Of a DNA stretch of 64,000 nt, positions 31,081 through 43,628 are shown in pieces. The stretch's first letter is position 1, and each line of letters opens with the position of its first letter. The stretch covers positions 124,001 through 188,000 of the forward strand of contig JBCAQO010000016.1 in NCBI GenBank assembly GCA_039111635.1, in the 5' to 3' direction. Origin of the DNA: Heterobasidion occidentale. Its lineage: Eukaryota; Basidiomycota; Agaricomycetes; Russulales; Bondarzewiaceae. A program made the position numbers and the translations under genes. The notes below the pieces were generated by a model. It did not search any database, was not told where the DNA came from, and saw only the letters and a program-made list of their open reading frames with translations.

Positions 31081-33999
31081 TCACTGCCCATCGTACCGCG
31101 TCCCGTTCGGCGCCATGCACCACTCGATGACCGCGCACGGCGGGCTGAGGCCCGCGGGCTCGTCCCCGGCGTCGCGCAGCAGCAGCGCGACGACGCCGTG
31201 CGCGGGCACGGCCGCGGCCGTGAAGTTGCGCACCGCGGTGCCGTTGTCGGTGTGCGCCCAGAGGTCCTGGGCGCGCGGGCGGGCGAGCGGGCGTGGTGTC
31301 GGGCGTGTGTCGTTTCGGGCGTGGTGTCGGACGTCAAGCGTGAATATGAGCGTGCGGCGAACAGCAGACACAAGGGAAGCGGGACGCACCCGGACGCTAT
31401 ACTGCCTCCCCGCGCGGATCCACGGCGACTCGGTGAGGCTGAACGTCATGTCCGCCGGCTCGTCGAGCACGTTCAGCTGCGTGCACAACGTCGCGCCACG
31501 CGGCAGTCCGTGTCCGCGTCAGCGTGCTGCGCGCGTGATTGGGAGTAAGGACGGAGGGGAGGCTACGCACGAGCATGAACACGGTCCCGTTCTGCGACCG
31601 CCCGCTCCAGTACTGCGCCGGGTACGTATAGTCGTTCGTCCAATCGGGCTGCGCGCGCGCGGGCTCGTCAGTGCTCGGTCGCTCGCTCCTCGCGTCGCGT
31701 GGGCGTGGGCGTGGGGTGGGGTGGGGTGAGAGGGAAAAAGGGAGGCAAGGGCGGGACGCACGTTGCGGCCCCAGCGGAAGGGCGTGAGGCCCGTGCCGAC
31801 GACGGCGTCCTGGTTGATCGCGATGATCTCGCGGTTCGAGAGGATCTCGAGCGTCTCGGGCGTGATGCTCGCGAGCTGCGCGCGGGCGCGGCGGCGGCGA
31901 CGGTCAGCAGCGCACACGAACGTACACGCACGCACACAAAAGGCCAGTCTAAAGTCAACGAACGGACAAACGGACAAACGGAGGGAGGGAGGGAGGGAGC
32001 AAGGCACGCACGTCGGTCCCGATGAGCAGCGGGCTCTTCATCAGCGCCCACGCCGTATAGTGCGACTTGGCCTCGTCGTACGTGAGGTCCCCGTTGCCGC
32101 TACACACCCACCCACACCCACGCAGCACGCGCGCGTCAGCAGACCAACAGAGCAAACCCCAAAGCGACACGCACACTTCGAGCTAAACACACCGACACCG
32201 ACGACCGTTAGCGAGCCACCCTCAACAAACAAACACACACGCGAGAGAGAGAGACGACGCACGATGTCCATATCGTTGTGCCCGTAGAAATCCGACGCCC
32301 ACGAATAAAACGAGTTCCTGCGCGCCCGCCCTAGTCAGCACCCCAGCACCCAAGCAAACAATCGACACGACGCGGGGCGCGACGCTACACGCACTGGTTG
32401 ATAATGCTCGACATCGCGTCCCAATGCGGCCCTGCGCCCGAACCGATCGCCGTCAGCCTAGACCCGCGAAGCAGACGCCCCCGCACCGCACCGCGACGCA
32501 CCGATATCGTCCGTCGTCTGCCGGACAAAACCGAAGAAAGCACATCAGCCGCCGCCGCCGCGCAGACACGCAGATAAAGAAGAGCCGCACGCACTCACCC
32601 GCCAGCTCTGCCCGAACTCGCGCGCCCACAGCCACGGCTGCTCCTGCTCGCGCGCGCGCGCACACGCACGGCGTCAGCACACCAACGACGAGGCAGACAC
32701 GGGAGAAACGCGAGCACGCACGCGGCCCCACTGGCAGAGCGAGAACAGGAGCGGCGGCGCGCCCGTCTCGTTGGCGACCTTCTGTATCGCGTCCGCCATG
32801 CGCTCGTACTCTGCGCGCCGGCGGGACAGAGAAGAGAAAGGTGAGCACCGGGGCCGCACGAGATACAGAGGAGGACGCACTGCCGACCATGCCCTGGCGC
32901 AAAACATCGTCGAACGGGACTGCACCGACGCACCGGCGCGCCGACGCGGATCACGACGATCACGACGAGCACGAGCCACAAGATCAGCTACACACCCTCA
33001 AACCAAACCGCGACCAAGCACAAACACGAACCAGCGCAGTTATCGTACCTGCGCGCGACGCACGACAGGATCAGCGCGGACGGCGGCATCCATCGACCGA
33101 CCAAACGCGGTGCTCACTTGAGATAATCGAACCCCCACTCGACGAACGTGCGCGCGTCCCTGTGCGCGCGGTCAGCGTGGCGGCCGCGGGCGCGAGCGCG
33201 GGAGAGGAGGCACGCACTGTTCTTCGTGCTGGAACGAGCCGGGGTAGAGCTGGCACGTGAACCAGCCCGAGTCGCTGTACTGCACACGCGTGCACACGGG
33301 GCGGGATCAGCGGCGCGTCCGACGCGCGCGGGCACAGAGAGAGACAAGGCAGATACGCACGATGCCGGCTTTGCTGCGGTCGGCGCGAGGGCGGGTGTCA
33401 GGCGCGGAAAGCGAGAGAGCGGGGGCGCGTGAAAGAGGGGACGCACAGGCCCAGGGCGTGTATCTCGTCCGTGAGGTTCTTGAGCCCCGACGGAAAGTCC
33501 TGCTTATCTACGCGCGCAGCCGCGTCCGTCAGCCGACACGGGGGCTCATGCGCGCGCGCGCGCGAGAGAGAGAGCGAGGGGCACGTACTGGCGAGGACGG
33601 CGCCGTCCGCGGAGCGGTTCTTCTCTGCCCAGCAGTCGTCGAGGTTGATGTGGTCGTAGCCGAGGTCTGCGAGGCCGAGGGACTTTACGAGGCGGGCAGT
33701 CTGGAGGATGATGGACTCGTTGATGGCGCACTGCCGGTGCCGCGCGGGGTCAGCGGCGCCGCGGCGGGGCGATGGGAGGTGTACGCACGTGGTAGGCGTT
33801 CCAGGCTGGGGCGGGGTGAGCGCTGTTGGGGGGGAGGGGCGGGGAGGGACGCACTGTTGTAGCCCATGGCGGGGAGCTTGCCGACGCCGTCGTTGAGGGC
33901 GTGCACGGCGCCTAGAGGGGCGGGTGCGGGATTGCGGAAGGGGGGCGCGCGGAGGGCGAGGGAGAGGGAGAGGGAGAGGAGGGCGGCGGAGAGGAGCAT
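31081..33999 (-). CDS. GH27 alpha-galactosidase (GC-rich copy)
   Basis: Starts MLLSAALLSLSLSLAL (signal peptide) at 33999 and ends NGTRYDGQ, TGA at 31081. About fifteen short GC-rich introns split it. Family blocks in order: KLPAMGYNSWNAYH, GYDHINLDDCWAEKNR, FPSGLKNLTDEIHALGLK, YSDSGWFTCQLYPGSF, YDNCA with the nucleophile Asp, HNDMDI with the acid/base Asp, YTAWALMKSPLLIGTD, IIAINQDAVVG and a C-terminal beta-domain. It should release terminal alpha-galactose from oligosaccharides and galactomannan outside the cell. Exons include a 13-nt one (KAGI) and an 8-nt one at 32175-32182. A diverged paralogue is at 46426-48793. Confidence 0.88.
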
Positions 34000-34748
34000 G
34001 GCTGCGTAGAGGGCAGCGCGGGTGGGCGGGGAGGGGACGGCTGCTGGAGGGGGTGCGTATAAGTGAGCGGGGGGAAATGGAAGAGAAGGCGTGCGGTTGT
34101 GGTCAGCGGGGCAGCTGTCTCGCCGCTTCTCGCTGGACAGACGGCGCCCGTCGAGGGCCTGTGCAGAGGACATCGTCGAGGCGGGGGCGCGTGACCGGGG
34201 GCGTGATGTGTGGTGGGAGAGGGCGAGGGGCGGAGGACGAGAGCGAGAGCGTTTGGGTCAAGAGGTGGAAGGGGACCCAATGCGGGGCATGGGGACCGTG
34301 ACGTCATCGGCGCGCTTCTCTCGTCGTCACTGGGTCCTGTCATCGGCCAAGATCCGCGACTCGTCTGGCAGTCTCACGCACGTGAGTCCTCCCCGTCCAT
34401 CCAAACGCGTCGCGTCCAGCCAGCGTCCTCCCCGATCTGTCCCTCCAGCTCATCCGCCTCACGCTTCTCCTCTCCCACTCGAGCTCCTCTCAGCTTTCCC
34501 ACGCCCCGCCGCCCCCTCCCATCTCGGGCCACGTCCCGCACGCACGTGCGCACCCCTCCGCGTGCCGCTCTTCATCCACGACGCTCCCGACTGACGCTCT
34601 CCTGACGCCGAAGGGAACATCTCCACGCGCCCTCGCCCTTGCCCTCGCACTCGCCTCGCCTTTGCACGCACGCGCACAGATACCACGCCCGACACCCAGC
34701 GCGCGGACATCCCCGCCCCCAAATACCGCCCTCCTCACCGCACACGCC
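34000..34748. promoter_or_regulatory. Divergent promoter region with a perfect CRE palindrome
   Basis: Shared upstream region of the alpha-galactosidase (minus) and the P-loop gene (plus). TGACGTCA at 34299-34306 is a perfect CRE/ATF bZIP site. Otherwise Pyr/Pur-skewed GC-rich DNA; no further gene. Confidence 0.35.
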
Positions 34749-37700
34749 ATGCCCCTCAACCTTGCGGCCAACAACACTCTCGACCACTCTCGGTGCAGTC
34801 ATACTCAGGAGGAGGACGAACAGCTCATCGAAGACCTGCTCGAAACCGTGCTGACGTACACCAAACACTCATGCGTGCATACGTTCAACGGCGCAAGATG
34901 GCGGGATCACCAAGACGAACTCCAAGCCTTCCTCCTCGAATGCAAGCAGAAGGGCTCCGTCGCAGACATGCGACGTCTTGGTCAGTGCCGCCCTCGCTCT
35001 GCTTTCAACTCATCCGAACCTCCTCGCGACAGAGATCTTCCAACCCCCTCCAGCTCCAAAGAGCGACCCGGAACAAGTTCCCTCGCTGATCAGTACGTCG
35101 AGCGTGCCCGTGCCGCCCATACGACATCTCACCCCCGTGTCTGCCCATCTCAGTGGACGGTGAGCAAGCTCCCCAACGCCCAAGGACGCAGCTCACGCGC
35201 CCACAGAAATCCACGCCGCCTTCAGCGATCCATACCAGGGACACGGCGACGACGTCCTGCTCGCCATCATGGACCACTATCGCGACTCGGAGCGCACCGG
35301 CCTCGCCGCGCCCACAGCGACCAAGCCGCGCAACTACTCCCTCGCCATCCTCCAATCCTCCGGCACGGTCGACATGGCCGCGCAGAAGCGCTTCGCCTTT
35401 CTCCTCAACCTGCGGAACGACGGCTCGGTCCGCCACTTCGGTGAGCCCCCGCGCGCGCCGTCGCACGCCGCTCGAGCACTGACGCGTCCCGAAAAGCCTA
35501 TCCACCTCCAGACCCCGCCGTTCGAGACTACCTCGCGCGGCTGCGCCTCGCTTCCCATTCCGACGACGACGTCCAGACCCAACTGGGAGCCTTCTTCGCG
35601 GCCCTGTTCACCGAGGCCGCGGACGCCGTGAAGGAGTTCCCAGGCACGGGAGACCCCGCCCTCGCGAAGGGGTGGCATTCTCAGATGCAGGCAGGCAGCT
35701 CCGCGACCCACGTCGGGCCCCGGCGCGCGGCGCTCTACGCGGCCGTCGTGAGGCGGGCGAGATCGGCGAGCCCTCGGTCCGCAGTAGCTCGCTAGGCCGC
35801 GCGCGGCTCGCTCACGCCACGCCGCCGACAGACCGCCGCGTCGCCCGGCTTCTCCGCGTCCTCTGTCCCGTCCGCCTGCCGCGCGCTCCTGGACGCTCTG
35901 GCGGCCGCACGCCCGGAGAGGGCGCCAGCGCCGACCGTCGAATTTTTCATAGCGATCGACGAGGCGCACGTCCTCACTTCTCGAGCGAACAGCTCCATCG
36001 CCACGCGCTCCGTGTATCAAAACCTAGGCACCGTATTATCGTGGCTCAACACCGACCCCGTCTTCACCGTCTTCCTCTCAACCAATCCTCGACTGCATGA
36101 ATGGGCCGCGCCAGCAGACTCACGACTCGGTGCCAAGCTGCTCCCTCCCGTCACGGAGCTGCCCTTCGACGTGTTCGCGACCGGCGTATACAGCGCGCTC
36201 AAGGCGCACAGCCCGGCCTCCCTCGACTCGGTGTGCGACATCGGCGTCATCGCCCGGTTCGGCCGGCCCCTGTGAGCCCGCCCACGCGCCCATCCACGAC
36301 CCACTCACAGACCCTCCTTCCAGGTGGCACTCTCTCTACCCATCGGCCTACAACACCCGCGACGCCATCATAGCACTCGCAAAGGACAAGCCGAGCGGGC
36401 CGTCGCCGAACAGCGCCCTCAGCCCGCACGCGCCCCTCGCCTGCCTCTCCGTGCGCATCGCGCTCGAGCTCGATCTCGCGCGCGAAGCCGGTCGAGCGGC
36501 CGCGCCGCCCTCGTAGAATCGCACATGCGCGTCGCCTTCGCGTTTCCCGCGCACGGGCACGCCGTCGGAGCCCCTCCTCGCAGAGGCCGCCGCGCGCATG
36601 CTCAACGCCGATCGCTCGGGCGCCACGCGCCTCCAGATCGACACCCTAGGGCCCGCGACGCTCGCAGACGCCTTTCGGCGCGGACATCTCGCCCGCGGCG
36701 AGCGCGACCGCGCGCGCGCGGAAGCGGTCACCCGCCTCCTGTGGACCGTCGCGCACGACAGGGCCATCGCGTCGACGTACGGCATGCGCAGATCGGAGCG
36801 CCACCTCCGCTTCCACAGGCCCGTCTCCGTGCTCGCCTTCCTCAAGTCCCTCCTCCACGCGGCCCACCACGCGGCCATCCTGCGCGCGACGCCCGTCGGC
36901 GACTCCGCAGGCCCCCCGCTCCAGGACGCCTTCAAGGACGCCTACCTGAACTTCACGCACTTTGCGTTGGCCGCGGACAGCGAGGTCCTCCCAGTCTCGC
37001 AGATCTTCCAGCTGCTCCTCCGCGGCGCCGCTCTCCAGTGCCGAGACGACCAGGACTCGATCCATCGCGCGGCGCCCATCTTGTTCGGGGACCCGGCCGT
37101 CACCGAGATCCGGGAGGACGCCGCGTCGGTCCTGCAGGGCCACACCCAAAATCGCAAAAACCCCCCTCGAGGCGGCCCGCCCATCGGCCGCCCGAACCAC
37201 GATCTCCCCGTGCTCTCCCTCCACCACGAGCTGGGCGCCTCGCGCAGCGGCGTGCGGTGCGTCGCGAGGGACTCTTACAGCCTCGATGCGCAGAGGCGGC
37301 ACTATCGCATAGTCGCGTACGGCGCGAGCTCCGCGACCTACGCCGCGATCCCGCCCTCGACAGACGGTATCTATGCGTCGCTCCTGGCCCCGACCCATGC
37401 GATCGATGATTTCCCTCGCGCGGGTCTCCCGGGCTCGGTGGAGATGCTGGATCGGATGCTCCTGGCTCTGCGATGCGCTGAGAATGGCTTCGCGTGGTTT
37501 TGGTTCGGGGTGGATGTTCGGAGGATTCAATGGCTCCACGCAGGTATTCGATCGAATCCACACTCGTATCGTGTTCTATATGTACTGCATAGACAGCAGC
37601 ACGCCTCTCGCCCAGTGCGATGCTATGGCAAGTCTGGTATATTTTTGTGGCGACCCTTAGACCCTCCTCCCTCCAGAACTGGATTGCATTGTCGATGCCC

Positions 37701-37803
37701 TCAAAATGCATCAGTAGACATACATATCGTTTGCCAAGGGAGTGATCATAGCAAATGTAGCAGAACTCGCACCGTGATATATGGGTATGACTTGGTGTCG
37801 TAG
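34749..37803 (+). pseudogene. P-loop-family protein copy 1, lacking Walker A
   Basis: Exons 34749-34980, 35033-35092, 35154-35159 (6 nt), 35207-35440, 35497-35747, 35832-36271 and from 36324 stay in phase and align with copy 2 (38582-41408). Blocks: DPYQGHGDDVLLAIMDHY, AQKRFAFLLNLRNDGS, YPPPDPAVRDYL, the Walker B-like FFIAIDEAHVL, FTVFLSTN, TELPFDVFA, ARFGRPLW, then GPPLQDAFKDAYLNFTHFAL. Copy 2 has SSGMGKSRTVDM; here MGKSR is missing. Two further 1-nt frame changes lie near 36510 and 36560, and the stop of copy 2 is read through here. The family resembles basidiomycete proteins related to Crinkler/RHS-type P-loop proteins (inference). Probably a pseudogene. Confidence 0.7.
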
Positions 37804-38581
37804 TTCAGTGCTGTGATGAATGAGTCGTTTGTTAGGATAAGCAGGATATGTTGGCGATAGCATCCATCCGTACTTGTACTGGCATCGTTCTAATATGTAC
37901 AATAGAATTAGATGAACATGTGTGAAAGAAACGGCCTTGCAGCGTCGGCAGAGGGCCGAGATGGGCGCAACTGAGGGGAGCACGCGGCTTGCGGTTCTTC
38001 CTCCTCCTCGATGCACCCCTATGCACTTCCGCGAGAATATTCACACCTCCGCGCTTTCCTCCCGTCGGCCGCCAGTCGGCGATTGCCACTACGCCCGACG
38101 ACGAACGGTTTCGATATCAGGGTGTCGATGTCTCGCTGTCCCAGGGCCCTGCTGGAAAGATAGTGGAGGTCGGCTGAATCCCATTCGATAGAGCAGACTG
38201 AGACAGCGAACAACGCACCCTACTCAAGCTGAGGAAATCTTGCATAGTGAAGTACTGGGGCCCTTGATATTGAAGCGGTCAGGCGGCGATCCCAGCGGAC
38301 GAGCCTCACTCGAGAAAGTTGATGGCCGAAGGCCCGAAGCGACTTGATGCCACTCGTGTTGAACGTTGAGCAGCTCTGTGTGGGCCTGCGAGAGCTCGCA
38401 CGCTTGACTTCCGGGGGAGGCAGTCAAGCCTCGTCAAGCTCGGGCCAGGATCTGCCAGGATAGCTGTCGATCGATAAGACCAACTTTCACTATAAATTCG
38501 GACCCACAACTCGACGACTCTCGCATCGCCCCAGATCTTGTCCACTGTCATCAAGACATCGCTCTACTCACCACATACGCC
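37804..38581. other. Intergenic between the two P-loop copies
   Basis: No gene supported. The stretch at about 37810-37890 resembles 41415-41500 after copy 2, so the duplication included the 3' flank. Confidence 0.5.
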
Positions 38582-41408
38582 ATGCCGCTCAAACTTGTGG
38601 CCGACGACACTCATGACCATTCTCGGTGCCAGCACACTACGGCGGTAGACGAAATCCTCATTCAAACGCCATCAGTCATATCGCTGCTGAAGGTGATGAT
38701 GTCGCGTTGTCCGCACATGAGTTCAGGAGCGAACTGGGAAGCGCATGAAGCTGAACTTGAAGACTTCTTCCTCGAATGCAAGAAGAAGGGGTCCGTGGCA
38801 GATATGCGACGGCTTGGTGAGTGCCACCTCCATATGTCACCATACCAAATCCTTATTCGACCTCGCTCGGGACAGAGATTGTTCAGAAGCCAAAGATAAA
38901 AATAGATTCGACAACAGTCGGTCCACAAATGAGTGGGTGCAATAAGATTGATTCAATTATACGCTGTCTGACCGTCCTGTCTGTGATTCAGTCGAGGGTG
39001 AGCGGAGTTGTCATTGTCCACGCTTGAGAGATGAGATCTGAGAGCTCGTGCATCTATAGATATTCATGACGCATTCAAAGATCCGTATCAGGGAGATGGT
39101 CATGACGTCCTGTTGGCCATGATGGATCACTATCGCAAATCGGAGAGAAGTGGACCTGCTGGAAAGTGGCAACCCTACAATTACTCCATAGCCATGCTCC
39201 AATCGTCCGGTATGGGCAAGTCTCGTACGGTTGACATGGCAGCACAAAAGCGGTTTGCGTTTCTTCTCAATCTGCGGGACCGCGGGTCGGTCAGTAGTTT
39301 CTGTGAGTTGCTCATCGCACAGCCTCTTGAGCATCCCATAAATTTCATACAGCTTATCCACCTGCCGACATCGTTGTGCGAGAATTTTTTTCGGGCTTGC
39401 ACTCCATTGCTCTTTCGGACATCGACGTTCAGATTCGATTAGGCGCATTCTTCATAGCCCTCTTCAGAAAGGCGACGACTGAGCTGAAGAGATTCCGGCC
39501 CACGACAGCAGACAATGTCGCGCAATGGTGGCATGCTCGGTTGCAAGAAGGCAGTTCCCCACAGGGAGTTGGGACTAGACGAGCGGCGTTGTATGAAGAG
39601 GCGGTCGACGATGCTGAAACGGTGAGCTGTCGTTGGGTTCGAAGGCTCGTGACTCGCTTACAAGTGTGATCACAGATCATCAATTCCGAAGGCTTTAATA
39701 TTGACAGCGCGCAAGAGTTACTGGAGACAAGCTGCCAAGGCCTCGTGGACGCAATAGAGGATGCACGAAGCAAGGACTCGCCAGTGACTCCTGTCAAGAT
39801 GTTCATATCAATCGACGAGGCACATGTCATGACGGGGAAATTGAGATATCTCCCCCCCGCACGCACTGTGTATCAAAATCTGAACACGGTGTTAGCGTGG
39901 CTCAAGGCGCTGCCCGTCTTCACAATATTCCTTTCCACGAAGTCTCAGCTACAAGAGCTGACTGCGCTAGTAGATAAAAAGTCTTTCTTCCGCGTGGAAA
40001 ATGGCACCTTGTTTTTCCCCCCTTTCACAGAGCTGTCATTCGGTCGCGAACACCAGCCTCAAGGAGCAGAGTCCGAATGGACCGGTCTCCCTCAACTCGG
40101 TTTGCAGTCTCGATGTCATCGCCAGATTTGGGCGCCCGTTGTCAGTTTCTTGCCTGAAACTGTTCTGCCCGACTCACCGAGTCTCTTTTCAGGTGGTATT
40201 CTCTCTATAAACATGCATATACGAACAAGGACTCTATCATAGGGTTCGCAAAGCTCAAATTGTACGGGCCATTAGTTGGAGGCGATCTGAGCCTGACTGC
40301 GAAAATGGCCTGCCTCTCCGTGCGCATCCTGCTCGAGTTCGATTTGGTCCACGAAACTAGTCGAGCCGCCGTTTCTGAGCTCGTGGAGTGGCACACGCGC
40401 GTCGTGTTTGCGGTTCCCAAGCACCATCAATTCATGCGCACGGGAACGCCGTCGGAGCCCATCCTCGCAGAGACTGCGGCGAGGACCCTTAACGTCGACC
40501 GCCATGAATTAATGCAGCTTCGGATCAATGAACAAGGTCCCGAAATTCTTTCACAGTCGGTACAAGGAGGATATTTGGCCCGTGGTGAACGCGGGGAGAT
40601 GGTCACTCGCCTTCTGTGGATCATCGCACATGACAAGGCCATTGAGTCAATGTATGGCATGGATTTATCGGAGGGCTACCTCCGATTCCACAGACCCATC
40701 TCCGTCATTGCCTTTCTCAAGTCTCTCTTCCACGAGGATTACCACGAGGTGATCCTGAACGCGAAACCCGTCGGCGACCCCGCAGGCCCCCCGCTCCAAG
40801 ACGCCTTCAAGGACGCCTATCTCAATTTCACTCACTTTTCATTGGCTGCCGATAGCGAGGTTCTTCGAGTATCACAGATCTTTCAACTGCTCCTTCGAGG
40901 CACTGCTATCCAATGCCGGAACAACCAAGACTCGATCCATCATGTGGCGCCCATCTTATTCGGGGATCCCGCCGTCACCGAGATTCGGGAGGATGCTGCA
41001 TCGGCCATGCAAGGTCACACCCAAAATCGGAAAACCCCTCGAGACGACCTGCAGATCAGCCCGACCATCACCCACCCAAACCACGATCTCCCTCTGCTCT
41101 CCCTTCAACACGAACTGGGCGTCTCGTACAGCGGTGTGCGGTGCGTCGAGAGGGACTCTTACGGTCTTTGCGCGGGGCCCGACGGCCTCGATGCGCAGAG
41201 GCGGCACTATCACATAGTTGCGTACGGTGCGAGTTCCGCAACCTATGCGGCGATCCCTCCCTCAACCAACGGTATCTATGCCTCGCTCCTTGCCCCGACC
41301 CATGTGATCGATGATTTTCCTCGAGCGACTCTCCCGGGATCGATGAAGATGCTGGATCAGATGCTTCCGGCTCTGCAATACGCCGAGAGGGGGTTTTCAT
41401 GGTTTTAA
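38582..41408 (+). pseudogene. P-loop-family protein copy 2, Walker A intact, one frameshift
   Basis: Exons 38582-38816, 38876-38932, 38992-38997 (6 nt), 39060-39302, 39353-39621 and from 39676 are in phase. Walker A is SSGMGKSRT, Walker B-like MFISIDEAHVM. The long last part, after an intron at about 40139-40193 (GTCAGT..TTTCAG), is fully open: WYSLYKHAY, MACLSVRILLEFDL, RTGTPSEPILAETAARTLN, ARGERGEMVTRLLW, DAFKDAYLNFTHFSL, to ERGFSWF and TAA at 41408. Near 40040, where copy 1 has FDVFA, five bases are missing and the frame is lost for the rest of that exon. Unless an unusual splice rescues it, this copy is also inactive. Function unknown. Confidence 0.65.
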
Positions 41409-41745
41409 GTTAACGCTGTAGTTGTCGTTTGTTAAGATAAGGTTTGACTGAATTTCGTTGGCAACAGCGTGCATTTGTTTCCGTACTGGCCATGTTTTCA
41501 CATCTCCAATAAAACTAGTGACTGAAATGAAGGATCTCCTGTACGTCCGTATCGCCAGTCGCACTTGTAGCACATTCCCGAACCAGCCCTGACAGCCCTG
41601 ACATCTCAATTTCACTACAAGCAGGAATCATCGGATTGTCACAAAAGATACAATGGTATTCTTGAGCGCCCAAATGATATAATTACTTCTAAGATAGGGA
41701 CCAGTCGACAACGCATAATGCTATCGATACCATTACTCACTGTCT
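41409..41745. other. 3' intergenic between convergent genes
   Basis: Nothing recognised besides 3'-flank similarity to copy 1 at its left end. Confidence 0.5.
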
Positions 41746-43628
41746 TTATATGTCGATAAGTTCCATTGCATGCTCCAAAATGGATAACACCTCCGAAGAT
41801 CGTGGAGTGAACTGGCATTGAAAGGGGACTGGGCGGCTATGGAACGGGCTGAAGATGAGCTCTGAATCGAGTCTAGTCTAGAAAATACACTCACACGACT
41901 AGCCCATCCTCCACGCATCCCTTCAAGTCTAAGGCCATTGGCTTTCCATCTACATCTAGCGGTCTCCTGATGTCCATAGCCCATAAAATCATAGCTATGT
42001 CTATAAGGAGCGAGTTGTCCGCGACGTAACGTCCAACACAGACTCGCCTCCCAAATCCATACGTCGCGTGCCCCTCGTGCCCCTCAAGAGTTTGAGCGCT
42101 CTTGGTGGAAACGAGATGCCTCTCCGGATTAAAGTGTTCTGCATCTGCACCATACGTTTCGATGTCCCGATTTATTTGCCAGGTATTAGGTATGACGATG
42201 GTGCCGGCTGGAATGAAGTAGCCACGGTACCAGTCGTCGAGAGTCGAAGAGTGAGGCAGGCCAAGCGGATCAATAGGGCGCCAACGCAGGGCTTCTTCGA
42301 CCATTGCGCGTATGTATGGAAGATGGTCGTAGTCGGCGAAGGACGGGAGGCGTGACCTTCCAACGACTGCGTCGAGCTCAGCTTGTGCGCGCCTCTGAGT
42401 CTCAGGATACATGAGCATTGCGAGGACCCACCAGGCTAGGACGCCAGCGGTCGTCTCGGAGCCAGCAGCGCTGGTCGTAGATCAACTGTTAGTGATCATC
42501 AGGTAGGAGAAGCAGATGCACATGCGTACTACATCGTCGCCGCAAGCCACGCATTGTCGCTATTCGAGAGCTGGTGGTGCTCTTGCCGTTCTATCAATGT
42601 AGAAGCAAAGCTGGGGCCTCCATCGCCGTTTCTCTATTAGCAGCTACTTGGTCAAGGAAATGCGAGCATCAAAAAGGATATGTGACACATACATCGCGCT
42701 CTCGCGCACTGTTGAACAATCCTTTGAATATAATTGTCCCGCGACTAAACCACCCCTCAGCTTGATGCTTCCATGTTGCAAACCTGCGGCGAAGAAATCT
42801 CAAATTAAATATTGCATACATGAAACGCAGAGTCGAATGCACCGTTTAGGAATGTGTATCATCCAAGGGAAAAACTCGACCAAGTGGGCACCAGGATGAG
42901 CAGCCGTCGTGACTTGAGCGACCAACTCGTTGATCTTTGCGATCGAAGGGTCACCGTTTGACTCAATGGGTGGAGTACCATATACAACGGACATGATAAC
43001 AGATGCGGCTGCGCGGCGGAGGTGCTGATCCCAGCTGATTGGATCGGTGGCAATCCCATGAACAAGAAGGATGGCCTCGGTGGTTTGGGTGTTATGATAC
43101 TTCTTGACTACATTCTTGTTGAACCCTCCATGTGCAGCCTTGCGCATGCGGCGCCAACTGTTTCGGTCTATATGTAACAAAGTCGAAATTGAGCGAGAAA
43201 AGTCTTACATGCCGTCGTAACGCCCAAAGGCAATGACAAGACCTTCTGTCATTATGTTGATGATATTGCGTGGGCGATCTGAGTAAATACTGGCTCGACG
43301 GTCTAGTAGGTCCGTTGCGGCTTGCTGCGAGTTGAGCACTAGAAATGGCTGTCCAAGGATATGAAAATAGACGATGTCACCTTTAAAGAGTTAAGAAAGA
43401 CTATGTGAAGAGTTATTAGAGTATCTCACCATAAGTTTTCTTCCATTGAGTGAACGACAGCCATAGTTGGCTGTTGGGCTGCAAGACATTGCCCACTAGG
43501 GGCAAGCCCCTTGGACCTGGGGGAACTTTCCGCCAAGGGCTCCGAGTATACCTTATTGTCAGGAAAGAGCAGAGTGCAACGACACAAGTGACAAAGATCA
43601 AATTGTGAAGCGCTGGTAGTTCTGTCAT
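41746..43628 (-). CDS. Cytochrome P450 monooxygenase
   Basis: Starts MTELPALHNLIFVTCVVALC (membrane anchor) at 43628, followed by the Pro-rich hinge RKVPPGPRGLPLVGN. Then come YSDRPRNIINI, WRRMRKAAHGGFN, the I-helix AAGSETTAGVLAWW, the ExxR helix VEEALRWRPI, FNPERHL, and the heme loop YGFGRRVCVGR with the Cys ligand. The C-terminus RPVPFQCQFTPRS follows a last intron and ends with TAA at 41746. The form is of the microsomal type common in Agaricomycetes, resembling O-methylsterigmatocystin-oxidoreductase-like P450s. Exon boundaries in the middle (42430-42800) are not resolved. Substrate unknown. Confidence 0.85.

Noticed and set aside
31081..33999. Long overlapping Arg/Ala-rich plus-strand frames
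   Set aside because: They are shadows produced by high GC opposite the alpha-galactosidase exons and introns.
35269..37409. Arg/Pro-rich frames over P-loop copy 1
   Set aside because: Out-of-frame translation of GC-rich coding sequence; the conserved frame is the one aligned with copy 2.
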